In this document: positions 22,456-31,221 of the stretch, in pieces
How the letters are laid out: the number at the start of each line of letters is the position of its first letter
How positions within the stretch are numbered: position 1 is the stretch's first letter
NCBI GenBank assembly: GCA_021299095.1
Contig: JAJTFW010000015.1
Span: forward strand, 1-34,899
Direction of reading: 5' to 3'
Origin: Sphingobacteriales bacterium
GTDB lineage: Bacteria > Bacteroidota > Bacteroidia > AKYH767-A > OLB10
Length of the DNA: 34,899 nucleotides
The notes under the pieces: model-generated
Databases searched by the model: none
Told to the model about the DNA's origin: nothing
Seen by the model: only the letters and a program-made list of their open reading frames with translations
Program-made: the position numbers and the translations under genes

Positions 22456-24096
22456 TTAACGCAACAAGGTGACTGTTCCCAGAATTTTCTTTTTCACCTT
22501 GATTCCCTCACTGTCTAACCCGGTGAAATTGATCCTGTAACCGTAAACGCCAATCGGAGCCTGTTCGCCTTTGTAGGTGCCATCCCAGCCGTTTTCAGTG
22601 TCTTCGCTATAAAATATTTCTTGTCCTCTCCGGTTGTATATCCTGAAGTTGTACTGGAGTACATTGTTGATGTATGGCTTGAAGATGTCATTGATGCCGT
22701 CGTCGTCCGGAGTGAAAGCGTTGGGTACGAAAATGGCCGGGTCGCAGCTTTCGTCAACGAACATTTCAGCTCGTCGCACACATCCGTTGGCCCTGTTTAC
22801 TGTCACAGAGTACGTTCCGGGTTGCAAAATGGTGATCCGACGGGTGGCGGATCCCGTAGACCATTGCCAGATCAGGCCGGGACCAGCGTCAAGCCTCAGG
22901 GTGTCGTAATAAAAGAAACAATACAGGGAATCATCACCAAGCGGAACAGGCGGATTCGACTTGAAGGCAGGTACGCGAACTGTATCGGTGGCGCTGCATG
23001 CACTGTTGGTCACCGTTACGACATAATCACCTGTGTCGCTCAGAAGAGCGACGGGTGTCAGAGATCCGGTACTCCACACATAATCGATGCCACCAGGAGT
23101 TGTTGCATCCAGTTGGATGGAATCTCCTTCACAAATTAACGTGTCGGAGACCAGATTTACGGGTGGTGGAGGCAGGATTTGTATGGTCACCGAGTCTGTG
23201 ATGCCCTCGGCGTGTAGGTAATAGGTGTAGGGTCCGCCTGGAGGCACCACCACGTCTTTGTTGATGCTAAACGTATCCGTCGGATTTCCGGTAATGGTCC
23301 ACCAATAGGGGAGATTGCAATCTGCTGTGAGAATGGTGCTTTCACCTGGGCAAATAATCGTGTCCCCGTCAATATTCACTCGCACATTTAGTGGGCGTAC
23401 TACAATATCATCGAAGAAATAGTAGGCACAGGTTTCTACTGCCTGACATCCTGAATTTCGCGCTCCTGTGTTTGTAAATGCGAAAGCCGGAGCGGATGCG
23501 CTGGTTCGAAACAGCCCGATGGTGATGTACTCTTCACCTCCTTGCGCCTGGAAGTTTCCTGTGATCGGAATCCAGAAATTCCGGTCTGTAACTGTATTGA
23601 ATTCCTTCACAGTGGCGAACAAATTGATAGGAGCACCTGGCGAGTTTTGAGCCGGCTTCTGCTTTGAAACGAGTGCGCCGAGAAGATTAATGGCATACTG
23701 TGCACTATCGGCCAACTGAACCACCATTTCAACACGGTAGTTTTCATTCGGCAGCAGTGGTGCCTTCAACTTTGCACAGAGGTATTCACGGTTTCCATTG
23801 GGAATTTGGAATGAAAGTCCAACATAATGGTTGAATCCATTTTCCTCGTCACAGTCGCCAGTTCCATTGGCCGGAATCCCAACCCAGTCGCAGGTGTTCA
23901 CGCTTCCTGTAGAGAAGCCGCGCTCATAAAGATCTGGAGTTCCGTTCAGGCCATCCCAATCTTGCAACTTACTCCAGTCCCCTTCGCCAATGGGTGATCC
24001 TGTTACCAGTTCAAAACTAGGATTTGGAACAAGGTTTTGAGCAGCAACGCACGTCCATATCAACAGGAAAATTGCACCAAGCAGAATGCGTTTCAT
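22456..24096 (-). CDS. T9SS-secreted surface protein with gliding-motility-associated (CHU_C) C-terminal domain
   Basis: The 546-residue protein has a signal peptide (about 1-20), an N-terminal domain beginning NLVPNPSFELV that resembles carbohydrate-binding or jelly-roll modules in such proteins (about 22-235), two or three short Ig-like repeats rich in Cys and Ser/Thr, such as ICPGESTILTA, and a CHU_C domain (about 456-546) starting FVPNAFTPDDDG. CHU_C (type B) domains direct T9SS export and surface delivery. The start is the ATG at 24096, which overlaps the stop of the upstream gene as TGATG; a GTG just before it adds one residue. It probably serves as an adhesin. Confidence 0.88.
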   Translation of the reverse strand: MKRILLGAIFLLIWTCVAAQNLVPNPSFELVTGSPIGEGDWSKLQDWDGLNGTPDLYERGFSTGSVNTCDWVGIPANGTGDCDEENGFNHYVGLSFQIPNGNREYLCAKLKAPLLPNENYRVEMVVQLADSAQYAINLLGALVSKQKPAQNSPGAPINLFATVKEFNTVTDRNFWIPITGNFQAQGGEEYITIGLFRTSASAPAFAFTNTGARNSGCQAVETCAYYFFDDIVVRPLNVRVNIDGDTIICPGESTILTADCNLPYWWTITGNPTDTFSINKDVVVPPGGPYTYYLHAEGITDSVTIQILPPPPVNLVSDTLICEGDSIQLDATTPGGIDYVWSTGSLTPVALLSDTGDYVVTVTNSACSATDTVRVPAFKSNPPVPLGDDSLYCFFYYDTLRLDAGPGLIWQWSTGSATRRITILQPGTYSVTVNRANGCVRRAEMFVDESCDPAIFVPNAFTPDDDGINDIFKPYINNVLQYNFRIYNRRGQEIFYSEDTENGWDGTYKGEQAPIGVYGYRINFTGLDSEGIKVKKKILGTVTLLR

Positions 24097-26135
24097 CACT
24101 TCAGTTCTTCGATGCGGATGATTTCAATTCTTCTTTCCAGCGCCGCGCCCAAGCTGTATACCGAACGGGCTTGTTCGTTGAGCCGGTCACTTACGGTGCT
24201 GGTTGCGTCTTCTCCGGAGGGAATGAACGTGATATTCAAGCGCCCATTGGTCAGAAATGGTTCCAGGATTCCCCCTTCCCACGACCTCCAGAAATTCAGC
24301 AGGCTGTTAATCCTCCGCTCTGACAAAGTTAGGTTGTAACGGGTTTCAGCCAAAGGACTGGCGGTTCCTTTTACGGTAATCGTCAGGCGATTTTCGGAAC
24401 CCTGCAAGCGAAGGATTAACTGGCGTGTAAAAGAGTCCAGTTTATCCATGTGCCCCTTGACAGAATCCCTGAAAAACATATCAATAGCTGTGGACTGCTC
24501 GTGCGAGCTTTGCTCACGGATGTAGGCATCTTTTCTCAGCAGGTAATTGCGGCAAAGGGTGTCCACCTGGCTTCGGGTAGTGGATTTTCTGCTGCGAGGG
24601 TCCGGATAATCGTTGTCAAAATACAATCGGATGGGGAATGTTTGGTTCAGGTAGTTGAGCTGCTGGTTGCCGGTAAGTGCCTTGAAATCGCCATCAGAAA
24701 GTAAGCTGACTGTCAATCCTGAACCTGAAATCGAATCCGCGTAATCGTTGCTTGAAAGGGTGATTTCTCTTAAGGCTTTATTTACAGATGTATCTGCTTC
24801 GATGCTGAATAAATCGTAACAACACGCCGAACCATCCAGCGATTGTGCCGGGGGGCGATTGCTGACTAACAGCGTATGGCGTTTAGGTCCGTAGGAACGG
24901 GTCATGTACAGATCGTTATAGGAACTGTTGTATGGAATCGGGAGAAGGTTTGCCTTTTCGGTAGCCTTTGACAGTTGGATGGAATATAAATCCAAGCCAC
25001 CGACTCCACCTGGGCGTTCACTGCTGAAATAAAGCGTATCGGTGAACGCATCATAAAATGGCGTCCATTCATCATGTTCGGTATTGATGGAATTGCCGAG
25101 GGATTCTGGTGCCGAAAAGCGTCCCTGATTCATACGCGCTTTATAAAGGTCCGTTCCTCCAAGGCCACCAGGACGGTTACTCGAATAAAAGAGGACATAC
25201 CCTTCGGCTCCATCGGTTGAAAGGCAAGGTTGTGTTGAGGTATAATCGGGCGAATTAATCCGGTTGTCAAGACGAATAGCTTCACCCCAGTTGTTTCCGC
25301 TTTTTGAGCTGATATACAGTGCACACTTTAAAATGCCATATGCATCTTCCAGGCAACGGCTAAAGACCATCCATTTGCCATCCGGTGAAACCGATGCATT
25401 GGCTGTGTTGAAAGAAGGCTGATTGATGGTATTTTCAATCAATGTGGAAGGGCTTCTGCGCAACGCCTGAGCAGGTGGATATGGCGTTATCGCTAAACGG
25501 GATGTCTGCTTTTTATTTTCATCCGTTCCTGTGAGGTACCGAAGTGAGGAATACAACAGCAAGCTGTCACCGATGAAACATGGAGCAAAGTCCGATTGAG
25601 CAGTGTTCACATCGCCACCCACTGGATACAGACCAACAGGAAAAGTATCCTGGACAGCTGCTTGTGTCTCACGCAGAAATATTCGGAGCTGCATGTTTTG
25701 CATACTGCTATCGGGAATCAAGGCTGCCAACTGGTTGATTGCGGTATCGGCCTGCTCAAAAATGCCAGAACGCTTACTTGTTTCAACTACAAGCCTGAGC
25801 AATTGGGCCATTTCGGCGGTACTCAATTCTGATTTCTTTTTTTTCTCGCCCAGTGCAATAGCTTGGTATGCAAATTCGAGTGACTGCTTGTAATTAAACA
25901 ACCTGAATTCAGCTTCTGCAAGGGCTGAAAGTACGACGGGATCTTCCCCGTAAAGCAGCGCCTGTTGTAAAAAAGATTTTGCACCGAATGCATCTTGTTT
26001 TACAAGGCAGGCCCGTGCTGCATTCATATAGGCTTGTTTCGATTGTGCAACAACGGGTTGTTGATTCGCTACAATCAGGTGCAGGAACAGAATCGAAAAT
26101 ACGCGCAACACACTGCGGGTCAGTAAACGGGACAT
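24096..26135 (-). CDS. PorE-like protein: TPR, PD40 beta-propeller and OmpA-like domain
   Basis: The 679-residue protein has a signal peptide (about 1-30), TPR-like helices (about 33-150), PD40/WD40-like propeller blades (about 180-440; repeated motifs such as SPDGKWMVFSR, YFSSERPGGVGGLDLY and FYSSNRPGGLGGTDLY) and an OmpA-like C-terminal domain (about 500-679) with GTASPLAETRYNLTLSERRI and RRIEIIRI. P. gingivalis PorE has TPR, propeller, a carboxypeptidase-regulatory-like domain and OmpA, and anchors the T9SS to peptidoglycan. Here I see no clear regulatory-like domain between propeller and OmpA. It overlaps the PorP/SprF gene by 16 bp and the CHU_C gene by one base. Confidence 0.88.
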   Translation of the reverse strand: MSRLLTRSVLRVFSILFLHLIVANQQPVVAQSKQAYMNAARACLVKQDAFGAKSFLQQALLYGEDPVVLSALAEAEFRLFNYKQSLEFAYQAIALGEKKKKSELSTAEMAQLLRLVVETSKRSGIFEQADTAINQLAALIPDSSMQNMQLRIFLRETQAAVQDTFPVGLYPVGGDVNTAQSDFAPCFIGDSLLLYSSLRYLTGTDENKKQTSRLAITPYPPAQALRRSPSTLIENTINQPSFNTANASVSPDGKWMVFSRCLEDAYGILKCALYISSKSGNNWGEAIRLDNRINSPDYTSTQPCLSTDGAEGYVLFYSSNRPGGLGGTDLYKARMNQGRFSAPESLGNSINTEHDEWTPFYDAFTDTLYFSSERPGGVGGLDLYSIQLSKATEKANLLPIPYNSSYNDLYMTRSYGPKRHTLLVSNRPPAQSLDGSACCYDLFSIEADTSVNKALREITLSSNDYADSISGSGLTVSLLSDGDFKALTGNQQLNYLNQTFPIRLYFDNDYPDPRSRKSTTRSQVDTLCRNYLLRKDAYIREQSSHEQSTAIDMFFRDSVKGHMDKLDSFTRQLILRLQGSENRLTITVKGTASPLAETRYNLTLSERRINSLLNFWRSWEGGILEPFLTNGRLNITFIPSGEDATSTVSDRLNEQARSVYSLGAALERRIEIIRIEELK

Positions 26136-27139
26136 ATTACACGGCGTTGTGTGTCGGGTTTAATCTTTCTTGAGGAGTAAATGATACTGATTTCCGGTCC
26201 GCCTCGGCTATTGCTAGCATTCCGTAAGTCCGATACGTTTATGTCGTACGAGATGGCGTAGCTGAACTTGCCTCTGTAGAGGTAAAGTGCAGGAACTATG
26301 GCGTCCTTCAGTCTGTAATGAATGGCTAAGCCGGCAGCAGTGGATTGTAGCGTATTTTCTCCTTGCAGCATTCGTACTTCGGTTCCAATCAAATACTCTG
26401 CTGCACCCGATTGCAACATCACACTCATTTGAGGTATCAACCGGATGTTATCGGTTAGGTCATGTTGCACGGCCAGGTTGTATTGACTTAAAACGGGTCT
26501 TCTTTCATTACCGCCAGCAAAAGGGTCCTTGGGTCGGTTGAGATGCAGCATACCCAATCCGAAAATCCAGTTGGTCGATTCGCCCAATCGTTCCCAGCTG
26601 AAACCGAAGCCCAGGTCACTCCATGTTGTGGTCGGTGATACGAAGTTTTCACCACTTAATGCTGCAGGGTCAAATGCATCTCCGTCAAACTGGTTGTCGA
26701 ATCTCAATCGGCTGAAATCAATGTTGCGGTGGCCGAAGCCCCAGGAAACTCCGCCGCTGAAGAAATGAACTGAATCACTATTCAATGACTTACGGTAGGA
26801 TACGGATAGCCTGGCCGATAGCCTACGTAGTATACCATCACCCGCAACATCGTGATGAATCAGTACTCCAGCACCTAAATTTTTCGGTAGTTTTTCTTTG
26901 AAAGAGCTGACTGGTGCATCTATAAAGAATGCTGCGGTTCGGTAAGGTACCGTGACCGACGACCATTGGCTACGGTATATTCCTCCTGATCGGATGTCTC
27001 CGTCAAAATGACCTGCCGCTGCGGGGTTGTATAGTATTCCCATACGGCTCCACTGTGAAAAATGAATATCCTGCGCATTGACCGGTTTTATTCCTGTCAA
27101 AATCCACACAAGGTACAGGGTGAGTATCCGCGTTTTCAT
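26120..27139 (-). CDS. PorP/SprF-family T9SS outer-membrane protein
   Basis: The 339-residue protein has a signal peptide (cleaved near NAQ) and the family N-terminus QDIHFSQWSRMGILYNPAAAGHFDGD, followed by RSQWSSV. Alternating beta strands fill the rest and suggest an outer-membrane barrel. PorP/SprF proteins bind or anchor specific T9SS substrates with CHU_C domains, such as SprB with SprF. I chose the ATG at 27139, which overlaps the stop of the adhesin gene (ATGA), over an upstream extension to 27190 that lies inside that gene and precedes the signal peptide. Its partner is probably the adhesin on either side. Confidence 0.93.
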   Translation of the reverse strand: MKTRILTLYLVWILTGIKPVNAQDIHFSQWSRMGILYNPAAAGHFDGDIRSGGIYRSQWSSVTVPYRTAAFFIDAPVSSFKEKLPKNLGAGVLIHHDVAGDGILRRLSARLSVSYRKSLNSDSVHFFSGGVSWGFGHRNIDFSRLRFDNQFDGDAFDPAALSGENFVSPTTTWSDLGFGFSWERLGESTNWIFGLGMLHLNRPKDPFAGGNERRPVLSQYNLAVQHDLTDNIRLIPQMSVMLQSGAAEYLIGTEVRMLQGENTLQSTAAGLAIHYRLKDAIVPALYLYRGKFSYAISYDINVSDLRNASNSRGGPEISIIYSSRKIKPDTQRRVICPVY

Positions 27140-29505
27140 CTGATCAGGGTCAGATTGGATTTTTTTAGAAATGTGGCCTTGTTGAAGCATGTGGCCTCAA
27201 GTACGACTACGTAAACATCCGCAGGTGCATCACGACCTTCGAACCGACCGTCCCAACCTCGTTGCTGATCTTCGGTTTCAAATACCTTCTGACCCCAGCG
27301 GTTGAAAATCATCAGGTGCATTTTTTCGATTGTATTACCCCGTATCCTGAATCCATCGTTGCGCTGGTCTGCATTCGGTGTGAATGCGTTGGGTACAAAT
27401 AGTTCGGGCTCGTCACAAATAACCCGGATGACACTTAGTTGAATCGTATCGGATGCCGGACAGCCATTGGCATCCAAAACCTGAACGATGTAACTAATGT
27501 CCTCCGTAGGGCTTGCAAGTGGATTTTGCACACTGGTTGAATTCAAGCCTGAGCCGGGACTCCAGCTATATGTGAAATTTCCGGTCGGCGTAAGGGCGTA
27601 TAGTTGTGTGCTTTGTCCATAATATAGGATGTTCGCGTCAGCAGTAGCAATCACCGATGGAAATGAGTCTGTATAAAGGACTTCAATCGAATCTACTGCG
27701 AAACAGCCGAGAGGATCCGTAACAACAGCACTATACAAACCAGGGCACAAACCAGTTGCCGACGAGCCATTTTGCTGGAGAGAGTCGTTCCATGCAATGG
27801 TATATGCGCCGTTACCACCGGTTGCGGTTACAGTGGCACTACCTGCACAAATTCCGCCGCAGTAATCTGGTGTTGTATTCAGATTAATCACCAAGGGTGC
27901 TGGTTCCCCAATCGTAATAGTAGCTAATGCAGTGCAGTTTCGGCTGTCGGTAACCGTTACCGAGTAGCTGCCGGCGCACAGGTTATTGGCCGTAGGGCCA
28001 TTCTGGTTTTGCGGGTCATTCCATTGGTAAATGAATGGTGGTTGACCAAACTGGCTGCCAACTGTGGCCGATCCGTTGCAGTCGCCAAAGCAATTGGCAG
28101 GGGCAATTACTTGGGGTTGAACCTGGAGAGCCGGACCGATAAGCAATGGACGACGTAGTGTATCAATACAACCCCTGTCGGATGTGGCTATCAACGTCAC
28201 GGTATAAATTCCCGGTTGAGAATACGTGTGGGTCGGGTTGGATTGGTTCGCTGTCGACCCATCTCCAAATTGCCATTTCCAGTCTACGGTTGTTCCTCCA
28301 GTAGCGACTGAGTCGAAGAATTGAGCCGTATTATTGCAAGGGTCGATGGTGAATCTGAATCCAGGAGCGTAATCAGGAAGAATCGTAACGCTTCCGATGG
28401 TCGTATCCACACAGCCCGGATCAGTTGGCGATACAGCAATCAGGGTCACCGTGTATACGCCAGTATCGGGATAGGTGTAATTTGGTTCGAAGGCTGAGGA
28501 TGTGTCTGAGTTTATGCCCGACACGCCGAAGTCCCAGAAGTAACTACCTGCATTGAAACTGAAATTTTGAAAAGCAACCGTATTGCTTCCGCAGCTGATG
28601 AGAGGATTTTGAAGTGCAGCGACTACCAGATTAGGACAAGGAACCACATTCAATTGAAAGTCACGTCGGGTATATCCAATCAGAATACCGTTCCTAAACT
28701 CCTTGGCCCGTATACCGATTACGAATTGCCCAAGTGTGTTGGGGTATGCAGTTAGCAGTCCGGTATTGACATCAATGTTCATGGGAGGGATGCCGCCAAG
28801 CATATCCTGTTGAGAGTAGGGAGCTTGAAACACAACTGGTGCGTATGGTGGGGGATTCGGTGGTTGGGGAATGGGGTTAGCAACCGTACCGCCTTCATGT
28901 GGGGTTATCAGTTCATAAGCGATCGAATCCCCTTCGAAATCCGTGGCCGAGTGATCAAAGATGAACGGGACTCCGGCACAGATGAAAGGTGGAGGCCAAA
29001 GTGTGAACACAGGGTTACTGTTGGCTGCATACACATCAACTCCTGAAATCCGGGCTTCATAGGTTGCGCCGACTGCATCAGGGGTAACGATGTTCAGGAT
29101 GGTCATATTTCGACAGCAACGCTGATACGCAAGAATATATCCTCCAGGGGAAGGTGGCAGGTATATGGTATCGGTATATACAGTCCTTTCGTAGCAAATA
29201 TTGGTTGGCGGAACAAAGCAGGGACCGTTGATTGTTGGTGGAACGGTGTCGAGCTCAATGAATGTAAACAGCTTTTCTCTGACCAGTGTGTTGGTTATCG
29301 CATTAAAGATTCCGACCGATGCTGGATTATCGAAAGGCGGTACGCCATTCCAGCAGTCTCTGTACACTGTTAAATTGATGCGGTAAACGTTATTCCCCAG
29401 GTAGCGGTAATTCAGTTCTCCACCGACAATGTGAGTCGCCCTGAGGGAGCCGCATGAAACAAACATCAGCAGCAATAAAAGAAGCTTTCGTAGCCACATC
29501 TGCAT
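27136..29505 (-). CDS. Large T9SS adhesin with PKD and SprB repeats and CHU_C domain
   Basis: The 789-residue surface protein starts with a signal peptide (residues 1-24; alternative ATG at 29499). An N-terminal beta-rich region follows (about 25-300; HIVGGELNYRYLGNNVYRI), typical of Bacteroidota adhesins. Then come two PKD domains (about 305-380 and 385-460; YFWDFG, WKWQFGDGST), two SprB-type repeats (about 463-538 and 540-615; GSYSVTVTDSRNC) and a CHU_C domain (about 700-789; FVPNAFTPNADQRND) for T9SS export. SprB is the gliding adhesin of Flavobacterium; this is much smaller, so gliding is possible but not proven. First gene of the five-gene operon. Confidence 0.92.
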   Translation of the reverse strand: MQMWLRKLLLLLLMFVSCGSLRATHIVGGELNYRYLGNNVYRINLTVYRDCWNGVPPFDNPASVGIFNAITNTLVREKLFTFIELDTVPPTINGPCFVPPTNICYERTVYTDTIYLPPSPGGYILAYQRCCRNMTILNIVTPDAVGATYEARISGVDVYAANSNPVFTLWPPPFICAGVPFIFDHSATDFEGDSIAYELITPHEGGTVANPIPQPPNPPPYAPVVFQAPYSQQDMLGGIPPMNIDVNTGLLTAYPNTLGQFVIGIRAKEFRNGILIGYTRRDFQLNVVPCPNLVVAALQNPLISCGSNTVAFQNFSFNAGSYFWDFGVSGINSDTSSAFEPNYTYPDTGVYTVTLIAVSPTDPGCVDTTIGSVTILPDYAPGFRFTIDPCNNTAQFFDSVATGGTTVDWKWQFGDGSTANQSNPTHTYSQPGIYTVTLIATSDRGCIDTLRRPLLIGPALQVQPQVIAPANCFGDCNGSATVGSQFGQPPFIYQWNDPQNQNGPTANNLCAGSYSVTVTDSRNCTALATITIGEPAPLVINLNTTPDYCGGICAGSATVTATGGNGAYTIAWNDSLQQNGSSATGLCPGLYSAVVTDPLGCFAVDSIEVLYTDSFPSVIATADANILYYGQSTQLYALTPTGNFTYSWSPGSGLNSTSVQNPLASPTEDISYIVQVLDANGCPASDTIQLSVIRVICDEPELFVPNAFTPNADQRNDGFRIRGNTIEKMHLMIFNRWGQKVFETEDQQRGWDGRFEGRDAPADVYVVVLEATCFNKATFLKKSNLTLIR

Positions 29506-29509
29506 TACC

Positions 29510-29517
29510 CAATGATA
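29510..29517 (-). promoter_or_regulatory. Candidate -7 element next to the adhesin start codon
   Basis: TATCATTG on the minus strand, one mismatch to TAnnTTTG, ends 4 nt before the ATG at 29505. No -33 TTTG is found. Confidence 0.35.
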
Positions 29518-29530
29518 CGCAATTCACAGC

Positions 29531-29550
29531 CCCGAAGCGGGTGTTTTTTT
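29531..29550 (+). terminator. Terminator-like hairpin facing against the local genes
   Basis: CCCG-AAG-CGGG followed by TG and seven T residues. All genes here are on the minus strand, so on the plus strand it could only stop antisense transcription. The short stem makes it uncertain. Confidence 0.3.
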
Positions 29551-29582
29551 CAATGTATTTCCACCGCTTCCTGTTGGAAGGT

Positions 29583-30197
29583 TTAACGTACAGCCAGATT
29601 TAGTAAACGCTCGCCTTCCAGCTCGGCAATTAGTTGATCACCTGCCTGCACTTTTCCTACCCCTTCGGGAGTGCCTGTGAAGATATAATCGCCGATTTTC
29701 AGGGTAAAATAGGCCGATACGAACGCGATAATGCGGTCAACGGAGAAAATCATATCGGCCGTATGACCGGACTGCCTTACTTCGCCGTTAACGTGCAGCG
29801 TGAAGCGCAGATCCTGAACCGATTTGTTAAGTCGCTGGAGGGGAATAAAAGTTCCAACGGGCGCCGATCCGTCGAACCCCTTGGACAACTCCCAAGGCAA
29901 GCCCTTGCTTTTCAATTTGCTTTGCGTGTCACGGGCAGTGAAGTCAATTCCAAGACTTACTTCATCGTAGTACCGGTGGGCAAAACGCTCTTCGATGTGT
30001 TTTCCAACTTTATTGATGCGAACTACAAGTTCGGTTTCGAAATGAAAATCTTCCGCGTGGTCTGGAATGAAAAACGGTTGCCTGGCAGGGATTAACGCAG
30101 TTTCCGGTTTCATGAAAATAACCGGTTCCTCCTCTACAGCATTGTTGAGTTCACGGGCATGCGCGGCATAATTGCGTCCTACACAAATAATTTTCAT
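29583..30197 (-). CDS. Fumarylacetoacetate hydrolase (FAH)-family enzyme
   Basis: The 204-residue cytosolic enzyme has the compact FAHD1/YcgM form. Motifs include GRNYAAHA (about 7-14), the metal-binding HFETELVVRI (about 51-60), GIDFTARDTQ (about 82-91), KGFDGSAPVG (about 105-114) and FTGTPEGVGK (about 173-182). Relatives hydrolyse acylpyruvates or decarboxylate oxaloacetate; the exact substrate cannot be read here. The start overlaps the glycosyltransferase stop (ATGA), so it ends the GWxTD-GT2-FAH unit. Confidence 0.93.
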   Translation of the reverse strand: MKIICVGRNYAAHARELNNAVEEEPVIFMKPETALIPARQPFFIPDHAEDFHFETELVVRINKVGKHIEERFAHRYYDEVSLGIDFTARDTQSKLKSKGLPWELSKGFDGSAPVGTFIPLQRLNKSVQDLRFTLHVNGEVRQSGHTADMIFSVDRIIAFVSAYFTLKIGDYIFTGTPEGVGKVQAGDQLIAELEGERLLNLAVR

Positions 30198-31197
30198 AAC
30201 TGAGAAGGAAATCGTTGAATCGGCAGACTGCTGAAGGATTTGATGCGTTTGAAGTAAAAATCGAACAGAATACTACCTTGGTAAATACCGGTCTTGTTCA
30301 TCGACGACTGAAGCGATTCTTTCCGAATGGAGGAGGGCTGCATGGACAACTTGTAAAAGCTGAAATGAGCTCGCACAACTGCCCAGGTGTCTTTCGCATC
30401 GCCATCCAGCAGGAACTTCAGTCCGGCCACTCCATCGAGCAACAATCGAATCGGTATGATCCACAGCAAGATTGGCCAGGAAAGATTCTTCGTTAACATG
30501 AGCAGGTTATTTCTGAAGTTGTAAAAGGTTTTTCTGGGATTCTTTTTAGGCAATGTTCCGCCTCCGACATGGTATACGGTACTTTGCGGTATGACCACGA
30601 TGTTGTGTCCTTTTTTTCTGAGACGCCAGCACAAATCGATTTCTTCCATGTGCGCAAAGAATCGCTCATCGAACCCGCCTTCATTTTTGAAAAGGTTGGC
30701 GCGGATTATCATACAGGCACCGGTTGCCCAGAATACAGGCATGATGGAATCATATTGGCCTTTATCGACCTCAAGTGAATTCATGATTCGCCCTCTGCAA
30801 AATGGGTAGCCGAAGGTATCGATGAATCCGCCGCAGGCCCCGGCATGCTCGAACAAATTGCGGTGTTCATAGGAGCGGATTTTGGGCTGGCACGCTGCGG
30901 TTTCGGGATGGGTGTCCATCCAATTGATCAAAGGCCCAAGCCATCCGGTTGAAGTTTCAACATCCGAATTCAGCAGCAAAAAGTAGTCCCACCGGTGAAG
31001 CCAAAATTACGATCCAGTTTGATGATTTCAACTTGCGGGAAATCACTGATCAGCAGCGCTACAGAATTATCTGTTGAAGCGTTATCTGCAACAATGATTC
31101 TGGCAAGATGAGATGAATCGGCAATGACACCTGGAAGAAAACGTTTCAGGAACGACGCTCCATTCCAATTCAGAATGACGATAGCAACGCGCTTCAC
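30194..31197 (-). pseudogene. Family 2 glycosyltransferase broken by a small frameshifting deletion
   Basis: Starting with GTG at 31197, the first part has the GT2 N-terminus AIVILNWNG, the nucleotide-sugar motif ADNASTDNS and RNFGFTGG, then stops at 30970. The remaining 261-residue frame begins LLNSDVETSTGWL (NSD is the DxD-like motif) and runs through PVFWATGACMIIR, EEIDLCWRLRKKG and a C-terminal hydrophobic region. Related enzymes have about ten residues (a YNxAL... helix) between GG and DYxLLNSD. These are missing, together with one extra base, so about 31 bases seem to have been lost. The unbroken gene would make a membrane-associated glycosyltransferase of about 340 residues. A sequencing or assembly error is possible. 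It is 24 bp downstream of the GWxTD gene and overlaps FAH by four bases. Confidence 0.8.
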
Positions 31198-31221
31198 CTT
31201 TTGCTCGATTTATAATTAGAA

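Noticed and set aside
27140-27190. Longer start for PorP/SprF
   Set aside because: Would place 17 charged residues before a normal signal peptide; the ATGA-coupled ATG at 27139 fits better.
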